From contig NZ_CAHJXR010000002.1 in the NCBI RefSeq assembly GCF_903645355.1, positions 62,001 to 126,000 of the forward strand: 64,000 nt of DNA, written 5' to 3'. The notes under the pieces were generated by a model, which saw only the letters and a list, made by a program, of their open reading frames with translations, did not search any database and was not told where the DNA came from. Below are positions 30,954 to 40,779 of the stretch, piece by piece; position 1 is the first letter of the stretch, and every line of letters begins with the position of its first letter. Both the position numbers and the translations under genes were made by a program. This stretch comes from Schaalia sp. Marseille-Q2122. GTDB taxonomy: Bacteria > Actinomycetota > Actinomycetes > Actinomycetales > Actinomycetaceae.

Positions 30954-32729
30954 ATGTTGTCACACTCAAGGCCACGCTGGCTCCACATTGGATTCAGCGT
31001 GGCCTTGTGTCTGTGTGCGGTGAATCTATTCTGGATTCAGGTGATCCAAGGGCCAGTGTTGGCCGCTGAAGGTCAGCAGCTGCGCACTTCCGCGTCGGAG
31101 ATTCCTCCTCGCCGTGGGGCGATTGTTGACGCGAAGGGCATGATCCTGGCTGACTCTGTACAGACCTACCACATTGCCGTTAATCAAAAGAACATTCTCA
31201 ACTACGTGCACTGGGAGAAGATCACTGGCCCCGACGGCAAGGAAGACTGGGTTGTCCGAGGCCGTGGCCCGGCGGAGGCTGCTCGTCAGTTGGCGCCACT
31301 GCTGGGGATGGATGAAGCTGAGCTTGGCGGCAAGATGGTGGGGACATCGCCGTATTCCTACCTGAAGAAGAACGTTGACGCGGTGACGTATCGCCAGATT
31401 CGCGCCCTCGATATTCATGGTATTGAGTGGGAGTCAGTGTTTGAGCGCATCTATCCCAATGGTGCGACGGCTGCCCCGCTGCTGGGCAAGTTGGGTAACC
31501 GTGACGAGAACTCGGTCAAGCCTGAGGGCGTGTCGGGTTTGGAGCTTACTTTCGAGGAGCTGCTGCGCGGCACGCCGGGCAAGGAGGCCTACGAGATCGC
31601 TCCCAATGGCGCGATTATGCCCGGTGGGAAGCGGGTCAGTGAGGAGCCATTGGATGGGGCGACGCTGACGACGACCCTGCACGGCGACTTGCAGCACTTG
31701 ATTCAGGATTCTCTCAATGCCCGGGTGGCTAAGCATCAGGCTGACTGGGGTGCGGTGGTCATTCAGGAGGTGTCCACCGGTCGGATCCTGGTGATGGCGG
31801 ATTCGAATGCGAAGGACCCGTCGACTGATGATGTGCAGGCTGTCGCTTCAGTCCAGTACGCCGTTGAGCCTGGTTCGGTGGGGAAGGTCGTGACGATTGC
31901 GACGGCTTTGGATAAGGGAACGGTGGATCCAACGACGGTGTTCACTGTCCCGTATTCCATTGAGCCTGCGGATGCTGGCGGTCCGATTAGTGACTTCCAT
32001 GTGCATGAGACGATGCCGATGACGACGACGGGGATCCTTGCGGAGTCGTCGAATACCGGCACGGTGGCTGTTGGTGAGACCGTGTCTGATCAGGATCGTT
32101 ACGAGATGATGCAGCGGCTGGGGTTTGGTGCTGCGACCGGCGTCGAGTTGCCGGGCGAGTCTGCTGGCGTGGTGCGTCCTGCTTCCGAGTGGGTGGGGCG
32201 TGACCGTTATGTGACGATGTTTGGTCAGTCGTATTCGGTGACAGTGCTGCAGGAAGCCTCGCTGATGGCGACGATTGGCAATGGGGGAGTGCGGATGCCT
32301 CCGCGCATTGTGGATTCCTGGACGATGCCTGATCAGACGGTCCACACGCCTGAACCGGTCAAGCCTGTTGAGGTGATGAAGCCCGAGACTGCTCGCAAGC
32401 TCATCACCATGATGGAGTCGGCTGTGCATGAGCCTTTGGGGACGGGTCAGCCTGCGAAGGTTGAGGGCTACCGTGTTGCGGTGAAGACGGGTACGGCCGA
32501 TATCTTCGTTGATGGTGCGCCTGCTGTGGTGTCGACGACTGCGGGTGTTGTTCCGGCCGAAGCTCCCAGGTTGGCGGTGGCCGTGGTGCTCTACAATCCG
32601 AAGGTTGGCTTGTTGTCATCGGAGTCGGCGGCACCGCTGTTTAGTGAGGTCGTCACTCAGGCGGTAAGGAACCTGTCGATCCCGGCTTCGGCAACGCCCC
32701 CGACTTTGTACGACAGCTACCCCAAGTAA
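30954..32729 (+). CDS. ftsI: Septal peptidoglycan transpeptidase FtsI (PBP3 type)
   Basis: Class B penicillin-binding protein of 591 aa that crosslinks septal wall together with FtsW. One N-terminal transmembrane helix (about 10-30), then the PBP dimer domain with IPPRRGAIVDAKG. Transpeptidase motifs are SVGK with nucleophile Ser308, SSN at 365-367 and KTGT at 511-514. No PASTA domains are present. gggaagggaacacc precedes ATG 30954. murF follows only 47 bp later with no murE between them. Confidence 0.96.
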   Translation: MLSHSRPRWLHIGFSVALCLCAVNLFWIQVIQGPVLAAEGQQLRTSASEIPPRRGAIVDAKGMILADSVQTYHIAVNQKNILNYVHWEKITGPDGKEDWVVRGRGPAEAARQLAPLLGMDEAELGGKMVGTSPYSYLKKNVDAVTYRQIRALDIHGIEWESVFERIYPNGATAAPLLGKLGNRDENSVKPEGVSGLELTFEELLRGTPGKEAYEIAPNGAIMPGGKRVSEEPLDGATLTTTLHGDLQHLIQDSLNARVAKHQADWGAVVIQEVSTGRILVMADSNAKDPSTDDVQAVASVQYAVEPGSVGKVVTIATALDKGTVDPTTVFTVPYSIEPADAGGPISDFHVHETMPMTTTGILAESSNTGTVAVGETVSDQDRYEMMQRLGFGAATGVELPGESAGVVRPASEWVGRDRYVTMFGQSYSVTVLQEASLMATIGNGGVRMPPRIVDSWTMPDQTVHTPEPVKPVEVMKPETARKLITMMESAVHEPLGTGQPAKVEGYRVAVKTGTADIFVDGAPAVVSTTAGVVPAEAPRLAVAVVLYNPKVGLLSSESAAPLFSEVVTQAVRNLSIPASATPPTLYDSYPK

Positions 32730-32776
32730 TGCCATGGTTATGCTGAATGATGGCAGAGTTCCAGGAAGGACATTCG

Positions 32777-34177
32777 ATGCGTAGACCGGTGGATTGGATT
32801 GCCACGGCCGTCAACGGTCGCCTCGTTGGTCATACCAACGACGAGGTGAACGCGGTGGTGACGGACTCGCGTGAGGCTTCCCCCGGAGCGCTCTATGTTG
32901 CTCGTCGTGGAGAGAACTCTGACGGTCATGAGTACATTGATGCGGCGATCACCAATGGCGCAGTGGCGGTCATGGTGGAGGTCGAGCGCGAGGAGTGCTC
33001 TGTGCCTCAGATCGTTGTGGAGGAGTCGACGGTGGCGTTGGGCCGCTTGGCGCACGCTCATCTGGAGGATCTGCGCGCTACCGGGATGATTGAGGTCGTT
33101 GCTGTGACCGGTTCGGCGGGGAAGACGACGACGAAGGATCTGCTCGCTCAGATCCTGGGGTCGAAGGCTGCGACGGTTGCGCCGAAGTTGTCGTTCAATA
33201 ACGAGGTTGGCTTGCCGTTGACGGTATTGAAGGCCGAGGCTGACACTCGCTATCTTGTCCTGGAAATGGGGGCTTCGGGCGCTGGTCACCTGCGTTACCT
33301 CACTGATATTGCCGCCCCGGATATTGCTATTGAGTTGATGGTGGGTCACGCTCACCTGGGTGGTTTTGGTTCCGTTGAGGGTATTGCCCACGCGAAGGCT
33401 GAACTGGTGGAGGGCCTGCGTCCGCAGGGGACGGCTGTGCTGAACGCCGATGACCCGTATGTGCGTGCGATGGCGGAGAAGGCTCCTGCTGCAGTGCGCT
33501 ACTTCAGTACCCGGGGCGCTGACGATGCCCACTATAGGGCTGAGGACCTGTCGATTGATGAGCATGATCGTGCTTCTTTTACCCTTTGCGCAGGGGAGGA
33601 CTGCGCCGCTGTTTCCCTGAAGCTTGTGGGCCCGCATCATGTTCATAATGCTCTGGCGGCAGCTTCGGCTTGCTGTGAGCTCGGCTTGAGTGTGGGGGAT
33701 GTTGCTGCGGTTCTGAACGAGGCTCGACCCCTGTCCCCCCATCGCATGGATGTGCAGGAGATGACCCTGGCTGGTCACCCCGTGGTGCTCATTGACGACT
33801 CTTACAATGCCAATGTTGATTCCATGCGTGCGGCCCTGTCCTCGTTGGGACGTTTGGGATTGGATCGGGTCAAGATCGCTGTCCTGGGTGAGATGCTCGA
33901 GTTGGGTGAGGCAAGTGAGGCTACCCACCGTGAGGTTGGCCAGATGGCCCGCGAAGCGGGAGTGTCCTTGCTGGTCGCTCTAGGCCAGGAAGCCGGCCCT
34001 TACTGTGAGGGGCATGATTCAGACACGCGGACGGTGCAGGTTTTCTCCCCTGAGGAAGCCTGCGATGCTGTGATAGAGGCAGTAGCCGAAGAAGCGGTTA
34101 TTGTGGTGAAGGGTTCCTTGGGTTCAGGAGCCTGGCGTGTCGCTGATGCCCTGAAGGAAAGGGGAGTGGCCCTGTGA
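32777..34177 (+). CDS. murF: UDP-MurNAc-tripeptide D-alanyl-D-alanine ligase MurF
   Basis: Mur ligase of 466 aa adding D-Ala-D-Ala to the UDP-MurNAc tripeptide. N-terminal substrate domain (VVTDSREASPGALYVARRGENSDGHEYI), P-loop AVTGSAGKTTTKDL (about residues 107-120), central SFNNEVGLPLTVL and EMGASGAGH motifs, and C-terminal domain with IDDSYNANVDSM. ATG 32777 is chosen because aggaagga lies 6 nt upstream. ATGs at 32747/32750 lack one. The stop overlaps mraY by 4 nt. Confidence 0.95.
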   Translation: MRRPVDWIATAVNGRLVGHTNDEVNAVVTDSREASPGALYVARRGENSDGHEYIDAAITNGAVAVMVEVEREECSVPQIVVEESTVALGRLAHAHLEDLRATGMIEVVAVTGSAGKTTTKDLLAQILGSKAATVAPKLSFNNEVGLPLTVLKAEADTRYLVLEMGASGAGHLRYLTDIAAPDIAIELMVGHAHLGGFGSVEGIAHAKAELVEGLRPQGTAVLNADDPYVRAMAEKAPAAVRYFSTRGADDAHYRAEDLSIDEHDRASFTLCAGEDCAAVSLKLVGPHHVHNALAAASACCELGLSVGDVAAVLNEARPLSPHRMDVQEMTLAGHPVVLIDDSYNANVDSMRAALSSLGRLGLDRVKIAVLGEMLELGEASEATHREVGQMAREAGVSLLVALGQEAGPYCEGHDSDTRTVQVFSPEEACDAVIEAVAEEAVIVVKGSLGSGAWRVADALKERGVAL

Positions 34178-35253
34178 TTGGGTTGATTGTTGCCTTTATT
34201 GTGGGCATCGGGCTGTCGATTACCCTCACCCCGGTCTTCATTCGTTTCCTTGTGCGCAACGAGTTTGGTCAGTTCATCCGTCAGGATGGCCCGACCGGGC
34301 ATCTCACTAAGCGTGGCACTCCCACGATGGGTGGCGTTGTCTTTATTTTTGCGACGGTGGTGGCTTGGCTGGCGGGCTCTCTCATTAATGGGGGCGTCGA
34401 CTGGTCCTCTTTCCTGCTGGTGTTCCTCTTTGTGGGCTTGGGCGTCATTGGCCTTTTGGATGACGGTATTAAGATCCGCAAGCAGCGTTCCCTTGGTTTG
34501 CATGCTGGTGCGAAGATCATTGGCCAGCTCGTTATTGCTTCACTCTTTGCTGTGGGCGCCCTGTATAACCCGGGCGACCATGATGTTGCGCCTGCCTCGA
34601 CGACGATTTCTTTTGCTCGCCCCAGCGGCATTGACCTGATGTTCCTGGGTTTTGGGGTGGGCGTTGTCTTTTTCCTTCTGTGGGTGAACTTCTTGATCGC
34701 GGCGTGGTCGAATGCCGTGAATCTCACTGACGGTCTGGATGGCTTGGCAACGGGCGCTTCGATCTTTGCCTTTGGCGCCTACATGGTGATTGCTTACTTC
34801 CAGCGCATTCAGGCCTGCGGCGGCACGCTGAATGTGTCTGCCTGCTACGAGACGCGTGATCCTTTGGCGTTGGCGGTGTTCTGTGCGGCGCTGGTGGGTG
34901 CTTTGGCTGGCTTCTTGTGGTGGAATGCGTCTCCTGCGCAGATCTTCATGGGTGACACGGGTGCCCTTGCGCTGGGTGGTGCTTTGGCGGGTCTGTCGAT
35001 TCTGACGAATACGCAGTTCCTCGCGGTCATTATTGGTGGCCTTTTCGTTGCGGTGACCGTCTCTGATGTCATTCAGATTGGCGTGTTCAAGATGACGGGT
35101 AAGCGCGTGTTCCGCATGGCGCCGCTGCATCATCACTTTGAGTTGCTCGGCTGGAAGGAAGTGACGATCGTGATTCGCTTCTGGCTGGTCGCTGCGCTCT
35201 TTGCTGCTGTGGGCGTGGGCATGTTCTACGCGGAGTGGGTGTCAAAGCTGTGA
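34174..35253 (+). CDS. mraY: Phospho-N-acetylmuramoyl-pentapeptide transferase MraY
   Basis: Polytopic membrane enzyme of 359 aa making lipid I from UDP-MurNAc-pentapeptide and undecaprenyl phosphate. About ten transmembrane segments are visible. Signature blocks: GTPTMGGVVF (about residues 48-57), FLDDGIKIRKQRSLGL-type motif (reads LLDDGIKIRKQRSLGL), NAVNLTDGLDGLATG, FMGDTGALALGG and the histidine motif MAPLHHHFELLG. GTG 34174 overlaps murF by 4 nt. Normal length and residues. Confidence 0.97.
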   Translation: MIGLIVAFIVGIGLSITLTPVFIRFLVRNEFGQFIRQDGPTGHLTKRGTPTMGGVVFIFATVVAWLAGSLINGGVDWSSFLLVFLFVGLGVIGLLDDGIKIRKQRSLGLHAGAKIIGQLVIASLFAVGALYNPGDHDVAPASTTISFARPSGIDLMFLGFGVGVVFFLLWVNFLIAAWSNAVNLTDGLDGLATGASIFAFGAYMVIAYFQRIQACGGTLNVSACYETRDPLALAVFCAALVGALAGFLWWNASPAQIFMGDTGALALGGALAGLSILTNTQFLAVIIGGLFVAVTVSDVIQIGVFKMTGKRVFRMAPLHHHFELLGWKEVTIVIRFWLVAALFAAVGVGMFYAEWVSKL

Positions 35254-36851
35254 GCCTTGAAGCTGTGAGCAACGGTCCTTCTGCTTTGCTGTCGGACGCG
35301 ACGTCGGCCGCCGCACTGCCTGTTGGTGCGGGCACGGATTCGCTGATTGCCGTCATCGGGTGGGGGAAGTCGGGCCAGGCTTGCGCCCGGGCTCTCCTTG
35401 CGCGCGGCCTACGTGTGGCCGTGTGGGAGCAAAAGCCCTCCGAGGTGGTGATGGAGGGCGTGCAGGTCAGCATTGAGCCTGACTCGCGCCTGCTTGCGGA
35501 GGCGGTCGTGGCTGCCGCCCCTGGGCTCATTGTCGTTTCCCCTGGGGTGGCGCAGCATGCCCCGATTTTCGAGGCCGCCGCCGCAGCGTCCATTCCCCTG
35601 ATTGGCGAGGTTGAGCTGGCCTGGCGTTTGCAGGAGCAGGGCCCTCAGGCGGGGCGCCCGTGGTTGTGCGTGACGGGTACGAATGGGAAGACCACGACGG
35701 TGGGGATGCTCGGGTCGATTCTGCGCGCAGCGGGGGAGAGCGCCCTTGAGGTGGGCAATATTGGCACCCCGATTGTGGAGGCTATTGACTCTGATGCGAC
35801 GGTTTTTGCCGTGGAGTTGTCCTCTTTCCAGCTGTATACGACCTCGACTGTGAGTCCTCAGGCCTCGGTGTGCCTCAATGTGGATGCTGATCATCTGGAT
35901 TGGCATGGCAGTGCTGTGGAGTATGCGGCTGCGAAGGCCCGCATTTATGAGAACACGCAGGTCGCTTGCGTCTACCCCAGTCAGGATCGTGCGGTGGAGC
36001 GCATGGTTGAGCAGGCTGATGTCATTGAGGGTGCGCGAGCCATTGGCTTCACCCTGGGAACTCCGGCGGTGTCTCAGATTGGCTTGGTGGAGGGCGCCCT
36101 CGTGGATCGGGCGTTCGTTGCCAACCGGCAGAAGGAGGCGGCTTTCCTGGCCGATCTGGAGGATCTCACCCCGGCTTTTGGTACGCATCTGACTCCCGCT
36201 GTTGTTTCTGATGCGCTGGCTGCGGCCGCTCTTGCGCGCGCTCACGGCGTTGCCCCGGAAGCTGTTGCTCAGGGTCTGCGTGACTTCCAGCCTGCCGGGC
36301 ACCGCCGCGCATTGGTTGCTCATGCTGCGGATATGGCGTGGATTAACGACTCGAAGGCGACGAACGCTCACGCGGCGGTGGCCTCTTTGTTGGGTGTCCC
36401 GAAGGGCACAGCCATCTGGATTGCGGGTGGCGATACGAAGGGCCAGGAGTTTGACGAGTGCGTGGCCGCCGTGGCTGATCGCCTGCGCGGGGTGGTGCTC
36501 ATCGGTGAGGACCGTAGTGTCTTGCGTGCCGCGCTGGCCGCTCAGGCGCCGCAGGTTCCTGTCGTTGAGGTCGATGGACATGAGGATTGGATGTTCTCTG
36601 TCGTCAACGAGGCCGTTGCCCTCTCCCGTCCTGGCGATACCGTGGTGCTCGCACCGGCGGCAGCCTCGTGGGATCAGTTCTCCAGCTACAGCGAGCGCGG
36701 CGAGGTCTTCGCTGACGCCGTGCGGCGACTGGCTGAGCAATGGCAGGCCAGCCAGGCCATCTCACAGCAGGGGAAGCAGGGCGCGGACGAACCGAAGTGC
36801 GACCTGCCTGGCAGCCGTGCGACTGAGGAACAGGACTCCTCATGGCACTAA
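35250..36851 (+). CDS. murD: UDP-MurNAc-L-alanine:D-glutamate ligase MurD
   Basis: Mur ligase of 533 aa adding D-Glu. Rossmann-like N-terminal domain (VIGWGKSGQACARAL), P-loop VTGTNGKTTTVGML at about residues 142-155, GNIGTPIVEAI, ELSSFQL, NVDADHLDWHGS and the C-terminal INDSKATNAHAA and GDTVVLAPAAASWDQFSSYSERGEVF. GTG 35250 overlaps the mraY stop (GTGA) and is preferred over GTG 35235. The C-terminal 35 residues beyond the domain are low complexity. It overlaps ftsW by 10 nt. Confidence 0.96.
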   Translation: MSLEAVSNGPSALLSDATSAAALPVGAGTDSLIAVIGWGKSGQACARALLARGLRVAVWEQKPSEVVMEGVQVSIEPDSRLLAEAVVAAAPGLIVVSPGVAQHAPIFEAAAAASIPLIGEVELAWRLQEQGPQAGRPWLCVTGTNGKTTTVGMLGSILRAAGESALEVGNIGTPIVEAIDSDATVFAVELSSFQLYTTSTVSPQASVCLNVDADHLDWHGSAVEYAAAKARIYENTQVACVYPSQDRAVERMVEQADVIEGARAIGFTLGTPAVSQIGLVEGALVDRAFVANRQKEAAFLADLEDLTPAFGTHLTPAVVSDALAAAALARAHGVAPEAVAQGLRDFQPAGHRRALVAHAADMAWINDSKATNAHAAVASLLGVPKGTAIWIAGGDTKGQEFDECVAAVADRLRGVVLIGEDRSVLRAALAAQAPQVPVVEVDGHEDWMFSVVNEAVALSRPGDTVVLAPAAASWDQFSSYSERGEVFADAVRRLAEQWQASQAISQQGKQGADEPKCDLPGSRATEEQDSSWH

Positions 36852-38122
36852 GGATCCGCTCCCTATTCGACAGGCTGCGTCTGCCTCGTATTGAGTTTGA
36901 ACGCTCGGGAAACTCACAGCGCGAGTACTCTGCGGTGACGACTTTTTACCTCATTGTGGTCCCGGCGTTGCTGCTCATTGCTATTGGCCTGATGATGGCG
37001 TTCTCCTCGCAGGCGGTGATGAATATTGCCTCAGAGAAGGACCCCTACAAGGCTTTCTTGAAGCCTGTGATGCTCGTTCTTTTCGCTCTTGCCGCAATGG
37101 GGGTCGTGCAATTCTTCCGCCCTCACTGGTGGCGTACCTTTGCGTGGGCGGCGTTCCTGGGTGCGCTCTTTGCTCAAACCCTGGTGCTTTCGCCCTTGGG
37201 GGCTTCTGAGGGCGGTAATACGAACTGGGTGCGTATCCCTGGCCTGCCCTTCCTGTTGCAGCCCTCGGAGATCCTCAAGCTGGGCATTATTCTTTTCCTC
37301 GCGTGGATCCTGAGTCGGCCTGGCACCCGCTTGAAGGATCCCTGGCAGATCCTTGTCCTGGCGGGAGTGCCGATTGTTCTTGCTCTTTTGGCGGTGATGT
37401 TGGGCCGTGACCTGGGTACCGCCATGGTGATGGCTTTGGCGTGCATGGGCGCACTGTGGGTCGCTGATCTGCCGAAGAAGTGGTTTGCCATTCTTTTTGC
37501 TGCTCTGATTCCGGTGAGTGTCCTGCTGGTCCTGAGCAACCCCACGCGCATTAAGCGCGTCATGGAGATCCTGCCGTGGGCTAAGCCGGAGCGTAGCCTG
37601 TCTGCTCCCACTCAGATTGACCATGCTATGTGGGCTTTTGGGACGGGTGGCTTGTTTGGCGTGGGGCCGGGTGCTTCGCGTGAGAAGTGGAACTATCTGC
37701 AAGAGGCTGACACGGACTTTATCTTGGCCATTATTGGTGAAGAGTTCGGCTTCTTTGGTTCGACGGTGGTGTTGTTGTGCGTTGGCGTGCTTTTGTGGGG
37801 TCTGCTGCGATTGTGCGGGCATACGCCGCTTCTTTTTGACCGCGTGGTTGCTGGCGGTGTGGCCAGTTGGATTGGCGTGCAGGCGTTGATCAATATCGCT
37901 TCGGTGAGCAATATTGGTCCCGTGATTGGTGTGCCCCTGCCTTTCGTGTCCTCGGGTGGGTCTTCCCTACTCTTTACGAGTATTGCCTTGGGCGTGGTGT
38001 TGTCGATTGCGCGCAATGATGCGGGGATGCGCCAGTTGGGTCGCCCGGACGAGGCTTCCGCTGGGCGCGATCCGCGGGTCGCTCGGCCTCGTCGTTCGGC
38101 GAGTGCCGTGAAATACGTCTGA
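36842..38122 (+). CDS. ftsW: Septal peptidoglycan glycosyltransferase FtsW
   Basis: SEDS-family lipid II polymerase of 426 aa with about ten transmembrane helices, partner of FtsI. Family features: PHWWRTFAWAAFLGALF, GGNTNWVRIPGLPFLLQPSEILKL (the NW/QPSE motif with catalytic-region residues), DLGTAMVMAL, EADTDFILAIIGEEFGF, and the C-terminal GVPLPFVSSGGSSLLF. A basic tail of about 35 residues ends the protein. The start lies within murD (10-nt overlap). RodA is excluded mainly by position in the dcw cluster. Confidence 0.95.
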   Translation: MALRIRSLFDRLRLPRIEFERSGNSQREYSAVTTFYLIVVPALLLIAIGLMMAFSSQAVMNIASEKDPYKAFLKPVMLVLFALAAMGVVQFFRPHWWRTFAWAAFLGALFAQTLVLSPLGASEGGNTNWVRIPGLPFLLQPSEILKLGIILFLAWILSRPGTRLKDPWQILVLAGVPIVLALLAVMLGRDLGTAMVMALACMGALWVADLPKKWFAILFAALIPVSVLLVLSNPTRIKRVMEILPWAKPERSLSAPTQIDHAMWAFGTGGLFGVGPGASREKWNYLQEADTDFILAIIGEEFGFFGSTVVLLCVGVLLWGLLRLCGHTPLLFDRVVAGGVASWIGVQALINIASVSNIGPVIGVPLPFVSSGGSSLLFTSIALGVVLSIARNDAGMRQLGRPDEASAGRDPRVARPRRSASAVKYV

Positions 38123-38224
38123 ATGCTCCCGCTTGGCCCATTTTGTGGCCAAGGAGGGAGGGAAGTGTTGTAGTGTCTCACACAGAGTGTATCTGTTGAG
38201 GCATAGTCATAAGGAGGCCGCGCA

Positions 38225-39337
38225 ATGACACCTCGGATCGTCATGGCGGGCGGGGGAACCGCAGGTCACGTCAACCCTTTGTTGGCCACAGCGCATGTCC
38301 TTCGCGAACGCGGATGTGAGGTGTCTGTTCTGGGCACTGCAGAGGGCTTGGAGGCGACGCTGGTTCCTGACGCGGGTTTTCCTTTCGCGGTGATCCCGCG
38401 GGTGCCGTTCCCTCGTCGCCCGAACACGGCGTTGCTGACCTTCCCCGCGCGTTTCCACGAGGCTACTCGCAAGGCTGAAGACGAGATCCGTGGCGCTGAC
38501 GTGGTGGTTGGCTTTGGCGGGTACGTGTCAACGCCGGCCTATCGCGCCGCGAAGAAGCTGGGTGTTCCGGTGGTCGTGCACGAGCAGAACGCTCGCCCGG
38601 GTCTTGCGAATAAGGTTGGTGCTGCTATTGCGAAGGTTGTGGCGTTGACCTTTGCCTCCACTCCTTTGGTGGCTAAGAATGGTGCCACTATTGTTACGGG
38701 TTTGCCTCTGCGTCCTGTGTTGGCGGATTTGTCTGAGCAGCGTTCGACGCCTGAGGGGGCGAAGGCTGCGCGTCAGGCGGCGGCTGAGCGGCTGGGCCTT
38801 GACCCGGACATGACGACGATGGTGGTGACGGGTGGTTCCTTGGGAGCTCAGCACCTCAATGAAGTGATGGTGGGGGAGGCTTCCTCGCTGCCGATGGATG
38901 TGCAGGTGCTGCATCTGACGGGCAAGGGCAAGGATTCTGCTGTGCGTGAGGCCCTCAAGGGCACGGCTGTTGAGGACCGGTGGGTGGTCATGGACTACCT
39001 GACGACCATGGAGGATGCTTTGGCCGTGGCGGACCTGGTGGTGTGCCGCTCGGGTGCGGGCACGGTTGCGGAATTAACTGCCCTGGGCATCCCGGCCGTG
39101 TACGTGCCTCTGCCTATTGGTAATGGCGAGCAGCGCCTGAATGCTGCCGATCATGTGGCTGCGGGGGGTGCGCTCATGATTGCCGACGCGCAACTGGATG
39201 GGGCTTATGTGCGCACAACGATCTTCCCTTTGTTGACCGGTGGAGAGTACCGACAGATGCGTGAGGCAACGGCTGGCCTGGGGATTGTCGATGCCGCCGA
39301 TCAGCTGGCTACAGCAATCATGGAACAGGTGAAGTAA
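38225..39337 (+). CDS. murG: Undecaprenyl-PP-MurNAc-pentapeptide GlcNAc transferase MurG
   Basis: GT-B glycosyltransferase of 370 aa converting lipid I to lipid II on the inner membrane face. N-terminal MAGGGTAGHVNPLLATA (glycine loop) at residues 8-24, VVGFGGYVSTPAYRAAK, HEQNARPGLANK, the C-terminal VTGGSLGAQHLNEV and CRSGAGTVAELTALGIPAVYVPLPIGNGEQRLNA-type UDP-GlcNAc site. aaggagg lies 8 nt before the ATG. 102 bp separate it from ftsW, containing a CTTGGCC/GGCCAAG hairpin (38132-38153) and room for an internal promoter. Confidence 0.96.
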   Translation: MTPRIVMAGGGTAGHVNPLLATAHVLRERGCEVSVLGTAEGLEATLVPDAGFPFAVIPRVPFPRRPNTALLTFPARFHEATRKAEDEIRGADVVVGFGGYVSTPAYRAAKKLGVPVVVHEQNARPGLANKVGAAIAKVVALTFASTPLVAKNGATIVTGLPLRPVLADLSEQRSTPEGAKAARQAAAERLGLDPDMTTMVVTGGSLGAQHLNEVMVGEASSLPMDVQVLHLTGKGKDSAVREALKGTAVEDRWVVMDYLTTMEDALAVADLVVCRSGAGTVAELTALGIPAVYVPLPIGNGEQRLNAADHVAAGGALMIADAQLDGAYVRTTIFPLLTGGEYRQMREATAGLGIVDAADQLATAIMEQVK

Positions 39338-40779
39338 TGACGGAGCTGACGCAGCCCCTTGATCTTTCGGGCCGCCATTTTCATCTCATTGGTATGGGCG
39401 GCGCTGGCATGTCGGTCGTCGCTGAGCTCCTCCACGCACGGGGGGCTCAGGTGAGCGGCTCCGATCAGGCGGATTCGCCTGCTCTCGATCATCTGCGGGC
39501 AATGGGAATGACCGCCTATGTTGGCCATGCTGCTGAGCATCTGGATCCGGCTGCAACGGTGGTGGTCTCTTCAGCGATTCGCCCAAGGAATCCTGAATTC
39601 GCTGTGGCGAAGGAGCGCGGCCAGGAGGTCATCCACCGCTCCGTCGCCCTTGCTCTTGCCGCTCAGGGCATGCGTTTTGTTGCGGTTGCTGGCGCTCATG
39701 GGAAGACGACGACTTCGGGGATGCTCACCATGGCTTTGCGTCATGCGGGGGTTGATCCTTCAGCCGCAGTGGGCTCGGTGTTGCCGGAATTGGGGTCGGG
39801 GGCGATGGTGGGCTCAGGCGATATTTTTATTGCTGAGGCCGATGAATCCGACGGCTCCTTCTTGAATTACACTCCCACGGTTGAGCTGGTGACCAATATT
39901 GAGCCCGACCACCTGGACCGCTACGGCTCCACGGAAGCCTTCGAGGAGGTGTTCCGTGATTTCCTCGCTCGTCTCCTGCCTGGCGGCGTCCTCGTCACCT
40001 GTGTTGAGGATGCGGGGGCGGCGCGCCTTGCCGACTACGCCCAGGAACGCGGCTACGAGGTCATCCGCTACGGCCGCCCTGAATGTAGCCTGGCCACCCC
40101 CGATGTGGTCGTTGAGGGGCTTGCGTGCGCGCCAGCTGCTGCCAGCGCGCGGGTGACCTGGCAGCGTGGCGAGCACAGGCTCTCTCAGGAAGTGCGCCTG
40201 GCTGTGCCGGGTGAGCATAATGTCCTCAATGCGGCTGGCGCGTGGGCCAGCGGCGTGTGGCTGGGCATTGAACCTGACGCCATGGCTGAGGGCCTGGCAT
40301 CCTTCCGAGGCACTGCCCGCCGCTTCGAGTGGCGGGGCGAGTGCGCGGGTAGGCGTGTCATTGACGACTACGCCCATCACCCTACTGAGGTTGCTGCCGC
40401 CCTCGCGCAGGCGCGCACGGTCGTGGGGGAGGGACACCTGAGTGTCGTCTTCCAACCGCATCTGTACTCGCGCACCGTGTCTTTTGCTGAGCGTTTCGCG
40501 CAGGCCCTGAGCGCTGCCGACACCGTCATCGTGTGCGATATTTACGCCGCGCGTGAAGATCCTCTCGAGGGGGTTGACTCGCAGGTCATCACCCGGCATC
40601 TGCCCGGGGCGCGCTATGTGCCAGACATGGTTGAGGCCGCTCGCTTGGCCGCCCAGCTGACGCCCGAAGGGGGCCTTGTGATGACGATGGGGGCTGGCTC
40701 CATCACCCAGGTTGCGCCTGTGGTGCTCGGCGAGTGGGGTTGCGGGGGCGCAGGGGATGAAAGTGTGGATGCCTCGTGA
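39337..40779 (+). CDS. murC: UDP-N-acetylmuramate:L-alanine ligase MurC
   Basis: Mur ligase of 480 aa adding L-Ala, the first peptide residue. N-terminal HLIGMGGAGMSVVAELL, ATP loop AGAHGKTTTSGML (about residues 118-130), ADESDGSFL, NIEPDHLDRYGS, and C-terminal VIDDYAHHPTEVAAAL plus FQPHLYSRT. The start shares one nucleotide with the murG stop (TAATG), and the stop overlaps ftsQ by 4 nt (GTGA), so translation of murG-murC-ftsQ is coupled. Confidence 0.97.
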   Translation: MTELTQPLDLSGRHFHLIGMGGAGMSVVAELLHARGAQVSGSDQADSPALDHLRAMGMTAYVGHAAEHLDPAATVVVSSAIRPRNPEFAVAKERGQEVIHRSVALALAAQGMRFVAVAGAHGKTTTSGMLTMALRHAGVDPSAAVGSVLPELGSGAMVGSGDIFIAEADESDGSFLNYTPTVELVTNIEPDHLDRYGSTEAFEEVFRDFLARLLPGGVLVTCVEDAGAARLADYAQERGYEVIRYGRPECSLATPDVVVEGLACAPAAASARVTWQRGEHRLSQEVRLAVPGEHNVLNAAGAWASGVWLGIEPDAMAEGLASFRGTARRFEWRGECAGRRVIDDYAHHPTEVAAALAQARTVVGEGHLSVVFQPHLYSRTVSFAERFAQALSAADTVIVCDIYAAREDPLEGVDSQVITRHLPGARYVPDMVEAARLAAQLTPEGGLVMTMGAGSITQVAPVVLGEWGCGGAGDESVDAS

